Shown in pieces: positions 1 to 7,148 of a stretch of 7,148 nt of DNA. The position numbers were made by a program, and so were the translations under genes. Under the pieces are notes generated by a model that searched no databases, was not told the origin of the DNA, and saw nothing but the letters and a program-made list of their open reading frames with translations. The stretch spans positions 1 through 7,148 of the forward strand of contig JAMPYA010000114.1 of assembly GCA_023700885.1 (NCBI GenBank). Reading direction: 5' to 3'. Source of the DNA: Flavobacteriaceae bacterium. GTDB taxonomy: Bacteria; Bacteroidota; Bacteroidia; Flavobacteriales; Flavobacteriaceae. Every line of letters starts with the position of its first letter. The stretch's first letter is position 1.

Positions 1-162
1 GCCAAAAATCATCTGACAAAAAACGGACAACTTTATTTTGAAATCAATCAATATTTGGGAACTGAAATGATTGAATTATTGAAAAAATACGATTTTAAAA
101 CTATCGAATTAAAAAAAGATTTTTACGAAGTTGATAGAATGATAAAAGCATTTAACTTTTAA
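1..162 (+). CDS. prmC: Peptide chain release factor N5-glutamine methyltransferase PrmC, C-terminal fragment
   Basis: Only the last 53 codons are in the window; the frame is open from base 1 to the TAA at 160-162. PrmC (HemK) methylates the glutamine of the GGQ motif in release factors RF1 and RF2, using S-adenosylmethionine, in the cytoplasm. Visible here is the end of the Rossmann-type methyltransferase domain: a strand reading LYFEINQYLG, a helix (TEMIELLKKY), a strand (FKTIELKKDF) and a DRMIKA segment near the C-terminus. This order is typical of PrmC C-termini, where E-N/x-x-LG is followed by L...F..IE..KD..G.DR. The catalytic NPPY motif lies upstream of the window, so the assignment rests on the tail alone; another HemK-like methyltransferase cannot be fully excluded. 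The gene ends 42 bases before trmD and no hairpin separates them, so transcription may continue into trmD. Confidence 0.75.
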   Translation, partial: AKNHLTKNGQLYFEINQYLGTEMIELLKKYDFKTIELKKDFYEVDRMIKAFNF

Positions 163-192
163 TTTTATAACTTATAATTGTCAATTGTAATT

Positions 193-200
193 TATCTTTG
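193..200 (+). promoter_or_regulatory. Bacteroidota -7 promoter element (TATCTTTG) of trmD
   Basis: TATCTTTG matches the Bacteroidota -7 consensus TAnnTTTG in every fixed position and is followed by C, as in the rplS and icd elements of this window. No TTG -33 box is present at 17-23 bases upstream; the best candidate is TTA at 172-174. Only four bases separate the element from the trmD ATG, so the predicted transcription start falls at or next to the start codon. Confidence 0.55.
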
Positions 201-204
201 CGCT

Positions 205-882
205 ATGAGAATTGATATAATAACCGTTTTACCAGAATTGATTAAAAGTCCGTTTGAACATTCTATCATCAAACGCTCAATTGACAAAGGAATTGTAGAA
301 GTACATTTTCACAACCTTCGCGATTATTCTAAGAACAAATACAAACAAATTGATGATACTCAATTTGGTGGCGGCTCTGGAATGGTTATGATGATTGAGC
401 CTATTGACAAATGTATTTCAAAATTAAAAAGTGAGCGCACCTATGATGAAATCATTTATATGACTCCAGATGCACCAACCTTAAATCAGGCAATGGCAAA
501 TCAATTATCATTAGCAAAAAATCTTATCATTTTAGCGGGTCATTATAAAGGTGTTGATCAACGTGTTCGCGATTTATTTATTACCAAAGAAATTTCTATT
601 GGCGATTATGTGCTGAGTGGCGGTGAATTGGGCGCTGCTGTTTTGTGCGATAGTATCATTAGGTTAATTCCCGGAGTTTTAAACGATGAAACCTCTGCCC
701 TCTCCGATTCATTTCAGGACAATTTATTAGCACCACCGGTTTATACAAGACCAGCAGATTATAATGGCCATAAAGTCCCAGAAATTCTACTTTCTGGTCA
801 TTTTGCTAAAATTGACGAATGGAGATCGCAAAAAGCAATAGAAAGAACACAACTTATCAGACCTGATTTACTTGAAGATTAA
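205..882 (+). CDS. trmD: tRNA (guanine-N1-)-methyltransferase TrmD
   Basis: TrmD transfers a methyl group from S-adenosylmethionine to N1 of G37 in tRNAs that carry G36-G37, which prevents +1 frameshifting. It acts as a dimeric SPOUT enzyme with a trefoil knot. The 225 residues match the usual family length. Visible motifs are the N-terminal [12 protein letters not shown] strand and helix, [11 protein letters not shown] at 50-60, [12 protein letters not shown] at 112-123, and the knot segment [11 protein letters not shown] at 131-141 that binds the cofactor. Arg153 (in RLIPGVL) and Asp168 (in SDSF) sit where the catalytic Arg154 and Asp169 of the E. coli enzyme are, followed by PPVYTRP at 177-183. 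I place the start at the ATG at 205, because the family begins with MRID/MRIxI; an in-frame TTG at 178 would add nine residues that include the promoter-like element. rplS follows after 146 bases with its own promoter-like sequence. rimM and rpsP, common neighbours in other phyla, are absent. Confidence 0.97.
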   Translation: MRIDIITVLPELIKSPFEHSIIKRSIDKGIVEVHFHNLRDYSKNKYKQIDDTQFGGGSGMVMMIEPIDKCISKLKSERTYDEIIYMTPDAPTLNQAMANQLSLAKNLIILAGHYKGVDQRVRDLFITKEISIGDYVLSGGELGAAVLCDSIIRLIPGVLNDETSALSDSFQDNLLAPPVYTRPADYNGHKVPEILLSGHFAKIDEWRSQKAIERTQLIRPDLLED

Positions 883-951
883 GTTTTTACAACCTTTATA
901 AAGATTAAAAGTTTTATTTGCAAAACAGGTTTCAAATATCAAAAGTTTTTA

Positions 952-959
952 TAAATTTG
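952..959 (+). promoter_or_regulatory. Bacteroidota -7 promoter element (TAAATTTG) of rplS
   Basis: TAAATTTG fits TAnnTTTG and is followed by C. A TTC at 931-933 with an 18-base spacer is the nearest approach to the TTG -33 box. Transcription would start near 964-966 and give a leader of roughly 63 bases before the rplS ATG. The 8-mer ATTTGCAA occurs here (955-962) and also at 916-923, where it could be a second, weaker start region. With this promoter, rplS need not depend on read-through from trmD. Confidence 0.55.
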
Positions 960-963
960 CAAT

Positions 964-1028
964 CGCTAAACCAACCTCTGACGATAATCGTGAAAGTTGC
1001 TTTAAGCATAACAATAAAATAATTGAAA
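964..1028 (+). promoter_or_regulatory. rplS 5' leader with candidate hairpins
   Basis: The predicted untranslated leader contains two small self-complementary elements. One is ACGAT-A-ATCGT at 981-991. The other is GUUGC-UUUAA-GC at 996-1007, extended by AAC at 1010-1012 across an AU bulge. Ribosomal protein genes often have leaders bound by their own product, so autoregulation by L19 is possible. The helices are short (3-5 pairs) and could be chance in AT-rich sequence. The bases just before the ATG are A-rich with no Shine-Dalgarno motif, as is usual in flavobacteria. Confidence 0.3.
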
Positions 1029-1382
1029 ATGAGCGATTTAATTAAATTTGTACAAGACGAATTTATTACAAAAAAAGACTTCCCTAAATTTGGAGCAGGA
1101 GATACTATTACTGTTTACTATGAAATTAAAGAGGGAGAAAAAACAAGAACACAGTTCTTTAAAGGAGTTGTAATTCAACGTAATGGTCAAGGTCCAACTG
1201 AAACATTTACTATTCGTAAAATGTCTGGAACTGTTGGTGTTGAGAGAATTTTCCCAATTAACATGCCTGCAATTCAAAAAATTGAATTGAATAAAAGTGG
1301 TAAAGTACGTAGAGCTCGTATATTTTACTTTAGAGAACTTACTGGTAAAAAAGCTAAAATTCAGGAAAAAAGAAGAGGATAA
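1029..1382 (+). CDS. rplS: 50S ribosomal protein L19 (bL19)
   Basis: bL19 is a large-subunit protein at the 30S-50S interface. The 117 residues match the family length. The N-terminal helix (DLIKFVQDEFITKKDFPKF) leads into a beta-barrel with GDTITVYYEIKEGEK and the KGVVIQRNGQG hairpin. The family hallmark VGVERIFPINMPAIQKIEL lies at about 73-91 and the basic tail (GKVRRARIFYFRELTGKKA) at about 94-112. I choose the ATG at 1029, because L19 proteins typically begin with M(S/D)xLIxxV; an in-frame TTG two codons earlier (1023) has no support. A strong terminator lies 26 bases after the stop, so trmD-rplS ends as a unit here. No unusual substitution is apparent. Confidence 0.98.
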   Translation: MSDLIKFVQDEFITKKDFPKFGAGDTITVYYEIKEGEKTRTQFFKGVVIQRNGQGPTETFTIRKMSGTVGVERIFPINMPAIQKIELNKSGKVRRARIFYFRELTGKKAKIQEKRRG

Positions 1383-1407
1383 TTTATCTTTTACTTTTAT
1401 ACTTACC

Positions 1408-1444
1408 AAAAAAAGCCGTTCCGATACATCGGGACGGCTTTTTT
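1408..1444 (+). terminator. Rho-independent terminator after rplS
   Basis: A 16-bp stem (left arm 1409-1424, right arm 1429-1444) closes a TACA tetraloop. The core is GCCGTTCCGA paired with TCGGGACGGC, with a single U-G wobble, flanked by six A-T pairs that provide the U-tract. Because of its A-tract on the left it could also work on the opposite strand. It is the strongest hairpin in the window. Confidence 0.95.
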
Positions 1445-1528
1445 ACTTTCCTCGTTGATTTAAATTCATCATTTAAAACAATTCATTTTTATATTCTAAT
1501 TTAAAAGATTAATTTTTACGAATACTCA

Positions 1529-1555
1529 AAATTACCACACAAATTAATGTAATTT
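1529..1555. promoter_or_regulatory. Inverted repeat upstream of the icd promoter (possible operator)
   Basis: AAATTAC at 1529-1535 is the exact reverse complement of GTAATTT at 1549-1555, with 13 bases between the arms. Its centre lies about 43 bases upstream of the icd -7 element, near -56 if transcription starts around 1598, where an activator could bind. In such AT-rich DNA a 7-bp arm can arise by chance; no regulator is identified. Confidence 0.25.
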
Positions 1556-1584
1556 ATTCACTTCATTTTAGGGCAATTATTTAA

Positions 1585-1592
1585 TACCTTTG
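1585..1592 (+). promoter_or_regulatory. Bacteroidota -7 promoter element (TACCTTTG) of icd
   Basis: TACCTTTG is a full match to TAnnTTTG and is followed by CA. A TTC at 1562-1564 lies 20 bases upstream and may stand in for the TTG -33 box. Transcription would start near 1598, giving a leader of about 65 bases before the icd ATG. The strong terminator upstream makes this the likely sole promoter of icd. Confidence 0.65.
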
Positions 1593-1618
1593 CAGTGATT
1601 TTATACACTTAACAAACA

Positions 1619-3890
<2,272 letters not shown>

Positions 3891-3929
3891 GTAGAAAATT
3901 GATTATTTAATTTAATATAAACTTACTTT

Positions 3930-3959
3930 AAAGCTTCAATTTACCTTGAAGCTTTTTTT
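3930..3959 (+). terminator. Rho-independent terminator after icd
   Basis: A 10-bp perfect stem, AAAGCTTCAA at 3930-3939 with TTGAAGCTTT at 3946-3955, encloses a six-base loop and is followed by T residues to 3959. It lies 39 bases after the icd stop. The murQ -7 element begins two bases beyond the last T, so the hairpin occupies the spacer and -33 region of that promoter. Confidence 0.85.
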
Positions 3960-3960
3960 A

Positions 3961-3968
3961 TACCTTTG
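3961..3968 (+). promoter_or_regulatory. Bacteroidota -7 promoter element (TACCTTTG) of murQ
   Basis: TACCTTTG is identical to the icd element and fits TAnnTTTG. Five bases separate it from the murQ ATG, so transcription is predicted to start at or within two bases of the start codon. No TTG lies at the usual distance; TTC at 3935-3937 (spacer 23) falls inside the left arm of the preceding terminator. Confidence 0.6.
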
Positions 3969-3973
3969 AAACT

Positions 3974-4789
3974 ATGAATTTTGAAAAAACTACCGAACAT
4001 CCTTCAAAATACAATCATTTAGAGAAAATGAATGTGAAAGAATTATTGACAAACATCAATAATGAAGATAAAACGATTCCTTTTGCTGTTGAAAAAGCAA
4101 TTCCGCAAATTGAACGTTTAGTAAATGAAATCGTTTCAAAACTTCAAAATGGGGGTAGATTATTTTATATCGGATCTGGCACAAGCGGTCGTTTAGGAAT
4201 TGTAGATGCCTCTGAATGCCCTCCTACCTTTGGTGTTGATGATGATTTAGTTATTGGTATAATTGCTGGTGGCGATAAAGCTATTCGTAAAGCCGTTGAA
4301 AACGCCGAGGATTCGACAGAACAAGCTTGGATTGATTTACAAGCATATCAAATTACAAATAAGGATATTCTAATTGGAATTGCGGCTTCAGGAACTACAC
4401 CTTACGTGTTAGGAGCACTAGAAAAAGCAAATCAAAACGGAATTATTACAGGATGTATTACCATGAATTTAGATAGTCCACTGTCAAAAATTGCTCAATA
4501 TCCTATTGTTGTTATTGTTGGTCCAGAATTTGTAACCGGTAGCTCTCGAATGAAAGCAGGTACTGCTCAAAAATTAGCACTAAACATGATTTCTACTGCC
4601 ACCATGATTAGACTTGGAAAAGTTAAAGACAACAAAATGGTTGATATGCAATTAACCAACTTCAAACTAGTTGATAGAGGCAGTAAAATGATTGCTCAAG
4701 AACTTCAAATTTCCATAGAAGATGCAGAAAAACTACTTTTAAAATACGGAAGCGTTCGTAAAGCAATTGATGCAAACCATCCTAAATAA
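3974..4789 (+). CDS. murQ: N-acetylmuramic acid 6-phosphate etherase MurQ
   Basis: MurQ cleaves the D-lactyl ether of MurNAc-6-phosphate to give GlcNAc-6-phosphate and D-lactate, a cytoplasmic step in recycling of cell-wall sugars. The 271 residues form one sugar-isomerase (SIS) domain. The phosphosugar-binding loop FYIGSGTSGRLG lies at 64-75, followed by DASECPPTFG at 78-87. Glu81 and Glu112 (in ENAED) correspond to the catalytic Glu83 and Glu114 of E. coli MurQ. GIAASGTTPYV at 135-145 and the family signature GPEFVTGSSRMKAGTAQK at 183-200 are intact. The ATG at 3974 is preferred over Met19 (4028), because TTEHPSKYNHLEKM aligns with the conserved N-terminal region. E. coli MurQ is about 27 residues longer, mostly at the C-terminus. 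No anhMurNAc kinase or MurNAc transporter gene is adjacent. It appears to be transcribed alone from the element at 3961. Confidence 0.96.
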   Translation: MNFEKTTEHPSKYNHLEKMNVKELLTNINNEDKTIPFAVEKAIPQIERLVNEIVSKLQNGGRLFYIGSGTSGRLGIVDASECPPTFGVDDDLVIGIIAGGDKAIRKAVENAEDSTEQAWIDLQAYQITNKDILIGIAASGTTPYVLGALEKANQNGIITGCITMNLDSPLSKIAQYPIVVIVGPEFVTGSSRMKAGTAQKLALNMISTATMIRLGKVKDNKMVDMQLTNFKLVDRGSKMIAQELQISIEDAEKLLLKYGSVRKAIDANHPK

Positions 4790-4820
4790 TTTAATTTTCA
4801 TTATTTTATTTCATTTATTA

Positions 4821-4852
4821 TTGACTGATTTATAGTTGATTAGTCGATTTAT
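4821..4852. promoter_or_regulatory. Dyad and direct repeat upstream of the sigma-54-type promoter
   Basis: TTGACT at 4821-4826 is complementary to AGTCGA at 4842-4847 except for one position. The 7-mer GATTTAT occurs at 4827-4833 and again at 4846-4852, 19 bases apart. The array lies about 20-50 bases upstream of the sigma-54-like element. Activators of sigma-54 promoters bind repeated upstream sites, usually 80-150 bases from the start, so this is closer than typical. It could equally be AT-rich chance. Confidence 0.25.
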
Positions 4853-4871
4853 TTATAATTGCAATATTTTT

Positions 4872-4887
4872 TGGCACGTTCTTTGAA
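4872..4887 (+). promoter_or_regulatory. Sigma-54 (RpoN)-type promoter of the secreted repeat protein gene
   Basis: The sequence TGGCACG (4872-4878), four bases, then TTGAA (4883-4887) matches the sigma-54 consensus TGGCACG-N4-TTGCW with the correct -24/-12 spacing. Ten of the eleven fixed positions agree; the exception is A in place of C at the -12 position (4886). No TAnnTTTG element is found in this gap. The predicted start is near 4898, leaving a leader of about 53 bases. Whether the organism encodes RpoN cannot be seen here. Confidence 0.6.
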
Positions 4888-4950
4888 TTTTACTCATCAA
4901 GCGGAAATCGAAAAGCTTATAGAGTAGATATCATTTCAAAGAATGAGATT

Positions 4951-5679
4951 ATGAAAAAATTAGTAATTTTTATGTTAGGATTAGGATTTTTAATTCCTAG
5001 TTTAACTTCAGCAAACAACTTTTCAAATGATAGTTATTATTATAATTATCAACCCATAGAATTTGAAGAAAATGGCATCTTATTTTTTGTATTTCCTGAC
5101 GGAGCATTTGAATTTGAAATTCTTAGACCTCGACATATAGATTTAAGTATCCGATTTAGAAATGGACATGTTCGATTAGGTAAAAATTTGCCGGTAAGAA
5201 TTGAACAAGATCGATATGGGAACATACTTAGAATTGAAAATGTGTTTATCGATTACAACAGATTTGGAAAAGTTTCAAGAATTGGATCAGTAGATATCCA
5301 TTATAACAGAGGCAGAATTCATAAAATGGGCTATTTGAGCATCGTTTATCACCCAGGAAATAGAATTCAATATATTGGTTATATTAATGATTATCACCGT
5401 CATTATTATCACAATAAGTATTACACTAATCACTATTCATATTATGATAAACATAATTATAGAAATTACGGAAACTCTAAAAACGATGGATATTATGGTA
5501 ACAGACATGAATACGAAAAGAAAGATAAATATGATAGAAAACAATACAAAAAATCTAATCGAGGTTTCGAAGAAATAAAACACAAAAAAGAAGTTTCATA
5601 CAGAGATAACCACCAAGAACCTACTTATAAAAACCAACAAGTAGAACCACTAAAAAAACGTAGACCTTACAATAATTAA
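4951..5679 (+). CDS. Secreted tandem-repeat protein with Tyr/His/Lys-rich tail, function unknown
   Basis: I do not recognise a named family. Residues 1-21 form a signal peptide (MKK, a hydrophobic core to about 15, cleavage predicted after TSA at 19-21), with no lipobox cysteine, so the 221-residue mature protein should be exported to the periplasm or beyond. Residues 82-144 are four tandem units of 15-16 residues with the pattern (V/L)xIxYxRxGxIxxIGx, beginning at 82, 98, 114 and 129. Weaker copies begin near 65 (LSIRFRNGHVRLG) and 42 (ILFFVFPDGAFEFEI). Each unit could form a beta-hairpin, giving a small sheet or solenoid. Residues 145-242 are low complexity, with about 18 Tyr, 15 Lys and 8 His in 98 residues, and are probably disordered. 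There are no cysteines, no catalytic motif and no C-terminal sorting domain. The gene follows a sigma-54-type promoter and ends in a terminator shared with the convergent flippase gene. Confidence 0.85.
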   Translation: MKKLVIFMLGLGFLIPSLTSANNFSNDSYYYNYQPIEFEENGILFFVFPDGAFEFEILRPRHIDLSIRFRNGHVRLGKNLPVRIEQDRYGNILRIENVFIDYNRFGKVSRIGSVDIHYNRGRIHKMGYLSIVYHPGNRIQYIGYINDYHRHYYHNKYYTNHYSYYDKHNYRNYGNSKNDGYYGNRHEYEKKDKYDRKQYKKSNRGFEEIKHKKEVSYRDNHQEPTYKNQQVEPLKKRRPYNN

Positions 5680-5681
5680 TC

Positions 5682-5711
5682 AAAAAAAAATCCCGTAATA
5701 CGGGATTTTTT
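5682..5711. terminator. Bidirectional terminator between convergent genes
   Basis: ATCCCG at 5690-5695 pairs with CGGGAT at 5701-5706 around a five-base loop (TAATA). A run of A on the left (5682-5690) and T on the right (5706-5711) extends the stem and provides a U-tract in either direction. It lies 2 bases after the secreted-protein stop on the + strand and 12 bases beyond the flippase stop on the - strand, so it can serve both genes. Confidence 0.92.
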
Positions 5712-5723
5712 AATGCTTATAAA

Positions 5724-7148
5724 TTACAAATAAGTTTTAATTGTTTTATCGATAAATCCATTGAATTCAGCTGAAATCTTCCAAAAATAAACGATTCCAA
5801 CATAAAGAAATCCTATTATTCCGCTTTTCAAAATAATCGATATAAATGGATTAAAATTAAATTCTACTTTAAAAAATATGAACAACATTACGATTGTTAA
5901 AAATACTAATTTTGCCGAATTCATAGAAAAAGGTTGAACACCATACTTGGCTTTTATGAATACTATTTTAATTGTATTAAAGATAAAAACCACCAAAAAA
6001 GTGGCAATGGCGGCTCCATCAATTCCCATTAAACCAATCAACCATTTATTTAAAAAAATAACAGTTAAAGCCATCGCTAAAGAAAGGTAAAAATAAATGC
6101 GATAATAGACAGAATTGGCAATGATCGCATTGCCGGTTCCCAAAGCCATTTCGTATAATTTTGCCATCGAAATAAATAATACAATCCAAAATCCGTTAGC
6201 AAATTCTGGTTTATTGATGATTAAATACATATCGGCTAAATTTAAATTGATGAGTAAAAACAACAAACCACCAATAACTAATAAATTTATAGAACTCGAT
6301 TTATATAATTTTCCAACCTCACCTAAATTATTGTAGTTCAATTCCTTAGCCGTAATTGGGGTAATAATTTGTTGCATCGCTCTAGTAGGCAAAGCAACAA
6401 CTGTAGCTATATAAATTCCAACTGAATAATAAGCTACTTCTGCAATTTGACGCATTTGGGGAATCATAAATTTATCTATTTCCAATAAAATGGTGCCAGC
6501 AGATCCTGCCATAATAATATAACCCGAAAAGGCTAAAATTTCTTTAATATTTGGCGGAATTACTAATTCAAATTTCGGTTTATATACTGTTATAGCATAT
6601 AAAAACATAATGATTGTTTGCAAAAAATAAACACCTACAACTGCAAATATAAATTGCTCATTGGTTAACCACCCTAAATAAACCGCTATTAATAAGATAG
6701 AAGTCATGATACGTACAAAAACTTCTTTAATAAAATTTCCAACAACTGATTGAAAATGTACTTTAGTCCACGCATAAAAAACTTCAAAGTATCCCATAAA
6801 AATGGAAACCAAAAAGATTAAATAGGTGTATTTTTTGATGATTGGATTTTGTACAGAAATCAAATCAGCAATATATTCGTAAGCAAACGTTCCAAAAATT
6901 CCAACCGGAATTATCACTAATAGCGGCAAAAATAAACTTGTAACAAGAAAACCGTCTTGTAATTCTTTTTCTCTATAAGTTGAGTAAAATTTAACGATCG
7001 TATGTTGCATACCTAAAACCATTAAAGGTAACATAAGGTTTGCTGCTGATAACAAAAAAGTGATAAGTCCGTAGTAATCTTTATCAAGAAAATGGGTAAA
7101 TAAAAACAATACATTTATGCCTCCAATTGCAAATCCTAAAAAGAGAAC
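5724..7148 (-). CDS. Polysaccharide/lipopolysaccharide flippase (Wzx-like, MOP superfamily), N-terminus outside window
   Basis: An integral inner-membrane protein of the polysaccharide biosynthesis family in the MOP flippase superfamily, which moves lipid-linked glycans across the membrane for O-antigen, capsule or exopolysaccharide assembly. 474 codons are visible. The frame runs open to the window edge (VLFLGFAIGGINV before a TTG codon at 7107-7109), so that TTG is not the start; I estimate about 20 residues are missing. Roughly 14 hydrophobic segments are present. Family-like features, numbered from the first visible residue, are the first membrane span with GFAIGGIN (5-12), DKDYYGLITF (22-31), the charged pair in LLEIDKFMI (221-229), a TGNAIIANSVYYR stretch (338-350) and GIDGAAIATF (375-384). 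The order of spans and the length are normal. The glycan substrate cannot be told; no glycosyltransferase or polymerase gene is in view. It is transcribed towards the secreted-protein gene and shares its terminator. Confidence 0.9.
   Translation of the reverse strand, partial: VLFLGFAIGGINVLFLFTHFLDKDYYGLITFLLSAANLMLPLMVLGMQHTIVKFYSTYREKELQDGFLVTSLFLPLLVIIPVGIFGTFAYEYIADLISVQNPIIKKYTYLIFLVSIFMGYFEVFYAWTKVHFQSVVGNFIKEVFVRIMTSILLIAVYLGWLTNEQFIFAVVGVYFLQTIIMFLYAITVYKPKFELVIPPNIKEILAFSGYIIMAGSAGTILLEIDKFMIPQMRQIAEVAYYSVGIYIATVVALPTRAMQQIITPITAKELNYNNLGEVGKLYKSSSINLLVIGGLLFLLINLNLADMYLIINKPEFANGFWIVLFISMAKLYEMALGTGNAIIANSVYYRIYFYLSLAMALTVIFLNKWLIGLMGIDGAAIATFLVVFIFNTIKIVFIKAKYGVQPFSMNSAKLVFLTIVMLFIFFKVEFNFNPFISIILKSGIIGFLYVGIVYFWKISAEFNGFIDKTIKTYL

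Noticed and set aside
176..189. Tandem AATTGTC/AATTGTA before trmD
   Set aside because: Two short AT-rich copies; likely chance, with no further copies.
178..204. Longer trmD from an in-frame TTG at 178
   Set aside because: The nine extra residues match nothing in TrmD, which begins MRID-like, and they overlap the -7 promoter element.
894..903. CTTTATAAAG palindrome after trmD as a terminator
   Set aside because: The stem is too short and lacks GC pairs and a T-run, so it does not look like a terminator.
1023..1028. rplS starting at TTG 1023
   Set aside because: The ATG two codons later gives the normal L19 N-terminus; nothing favours the TTG.
1038..1409. Open frame on the - strand over rplS (123 codons)
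   Set aside because: It lies antisense to a highly conserved ribosomal gene, and its Ser/Phe/Asn-rich product is typical of a shadow frame in AT-rich DNA.
4790..4820. Terminator after murQ
   Set aside because: The T-rich stretch has no hairpin before it; how murQ transcription ends is not visible here.
5375..5578. 67-codon + strand frame inside the secreted-protein gene, rich in Ile and Thr
   Set aside because: It mimics a membrane segment only because it reads the Tyr/His/Asn-rich tail (TAT, CAT, AAT codons) in another frame.
6115..6336. 73-codon + strand frame inside the flippase gene
   Set aside because: It is antisense to membrane-span coding sequence and has no start region or family resemblance.
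7107..7109. TTG as start of the flippase
   Set aside because: The frame stays open to the window edge and the 13 upstream residues look like the first membrane span of the family, so the gene is truncated by the window.

Overview
The window is AT-rich chromosomal DNA from a member of the Bacteroidota, most likely a Flavobacteriaceae species. Four things point there: promoter elements of the Bacteroidota form TAnnTTTG upstream of four genes, A-rich start regions without Shine-Dalgarno motifs, a monomeric NADP-type isocitrate dehydrogenase next to trmD-rplS, and a flippase and a PrmC tail that look flavobacterial. I see no mobile element, tRNA, rRNA or CRISPR array. Most of the content is core housekeeping sequence, and I did not find a clear new multi-gene system.

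Layout on the + strand: the 3' end of prmC (release-factor methyltransferase; 1-162), trmD (tRNA m1G37 methyltransferase; 205-882), rplS (ribosomal protein bL19; 1029-1382), a strong terminator (1408-1444), icd (monomeric isocitrate dehydrogenase; 1662-3890), a terminator (3930-3959) that runs directly into the promoter of murQ (MurNAc-6-phosphate etherase; 3974-4789), and an unrecognised secreted repeat protein (4951-5679). On the - strand, a multi-membrane-span polysaccharide flippase (5724-7148, N-terminus outside the window) converges on that last gene. A hairpin at 5682-5711 can terminate both. No gene-free stretch exceeds 300 bases; the longest is the 279-base gap before icd.

The first three genes all serve translation: release-factor methylation, tRNA methylation that maintains reading frame, and a ribosomal protein at the subunit interface. 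icd (TCA cycle), murQ (cell-wall sugar recycling) and the flippase (envelope polysaccharide export) each look like separate transcription units.

The most interesting points are regulatory. (1) A near-consensus sigma-54 promoter (TGGCACG-N4-TTGA) with dyad and direct-repeat sequence upstream precedes the secreted protein, which is built from four to six tandem units of about 16 residues and a Tyr/His/Asn/Lys-rich tail. (2) The -7 elements of trmD and murQ end only 4-5 bases before the ATG, which predicts leaderless mRNAs. (3) The icd terminator and the murQ promoter share the same DNA. (4) rplS and icd have longer leaders with candidate hairpins.
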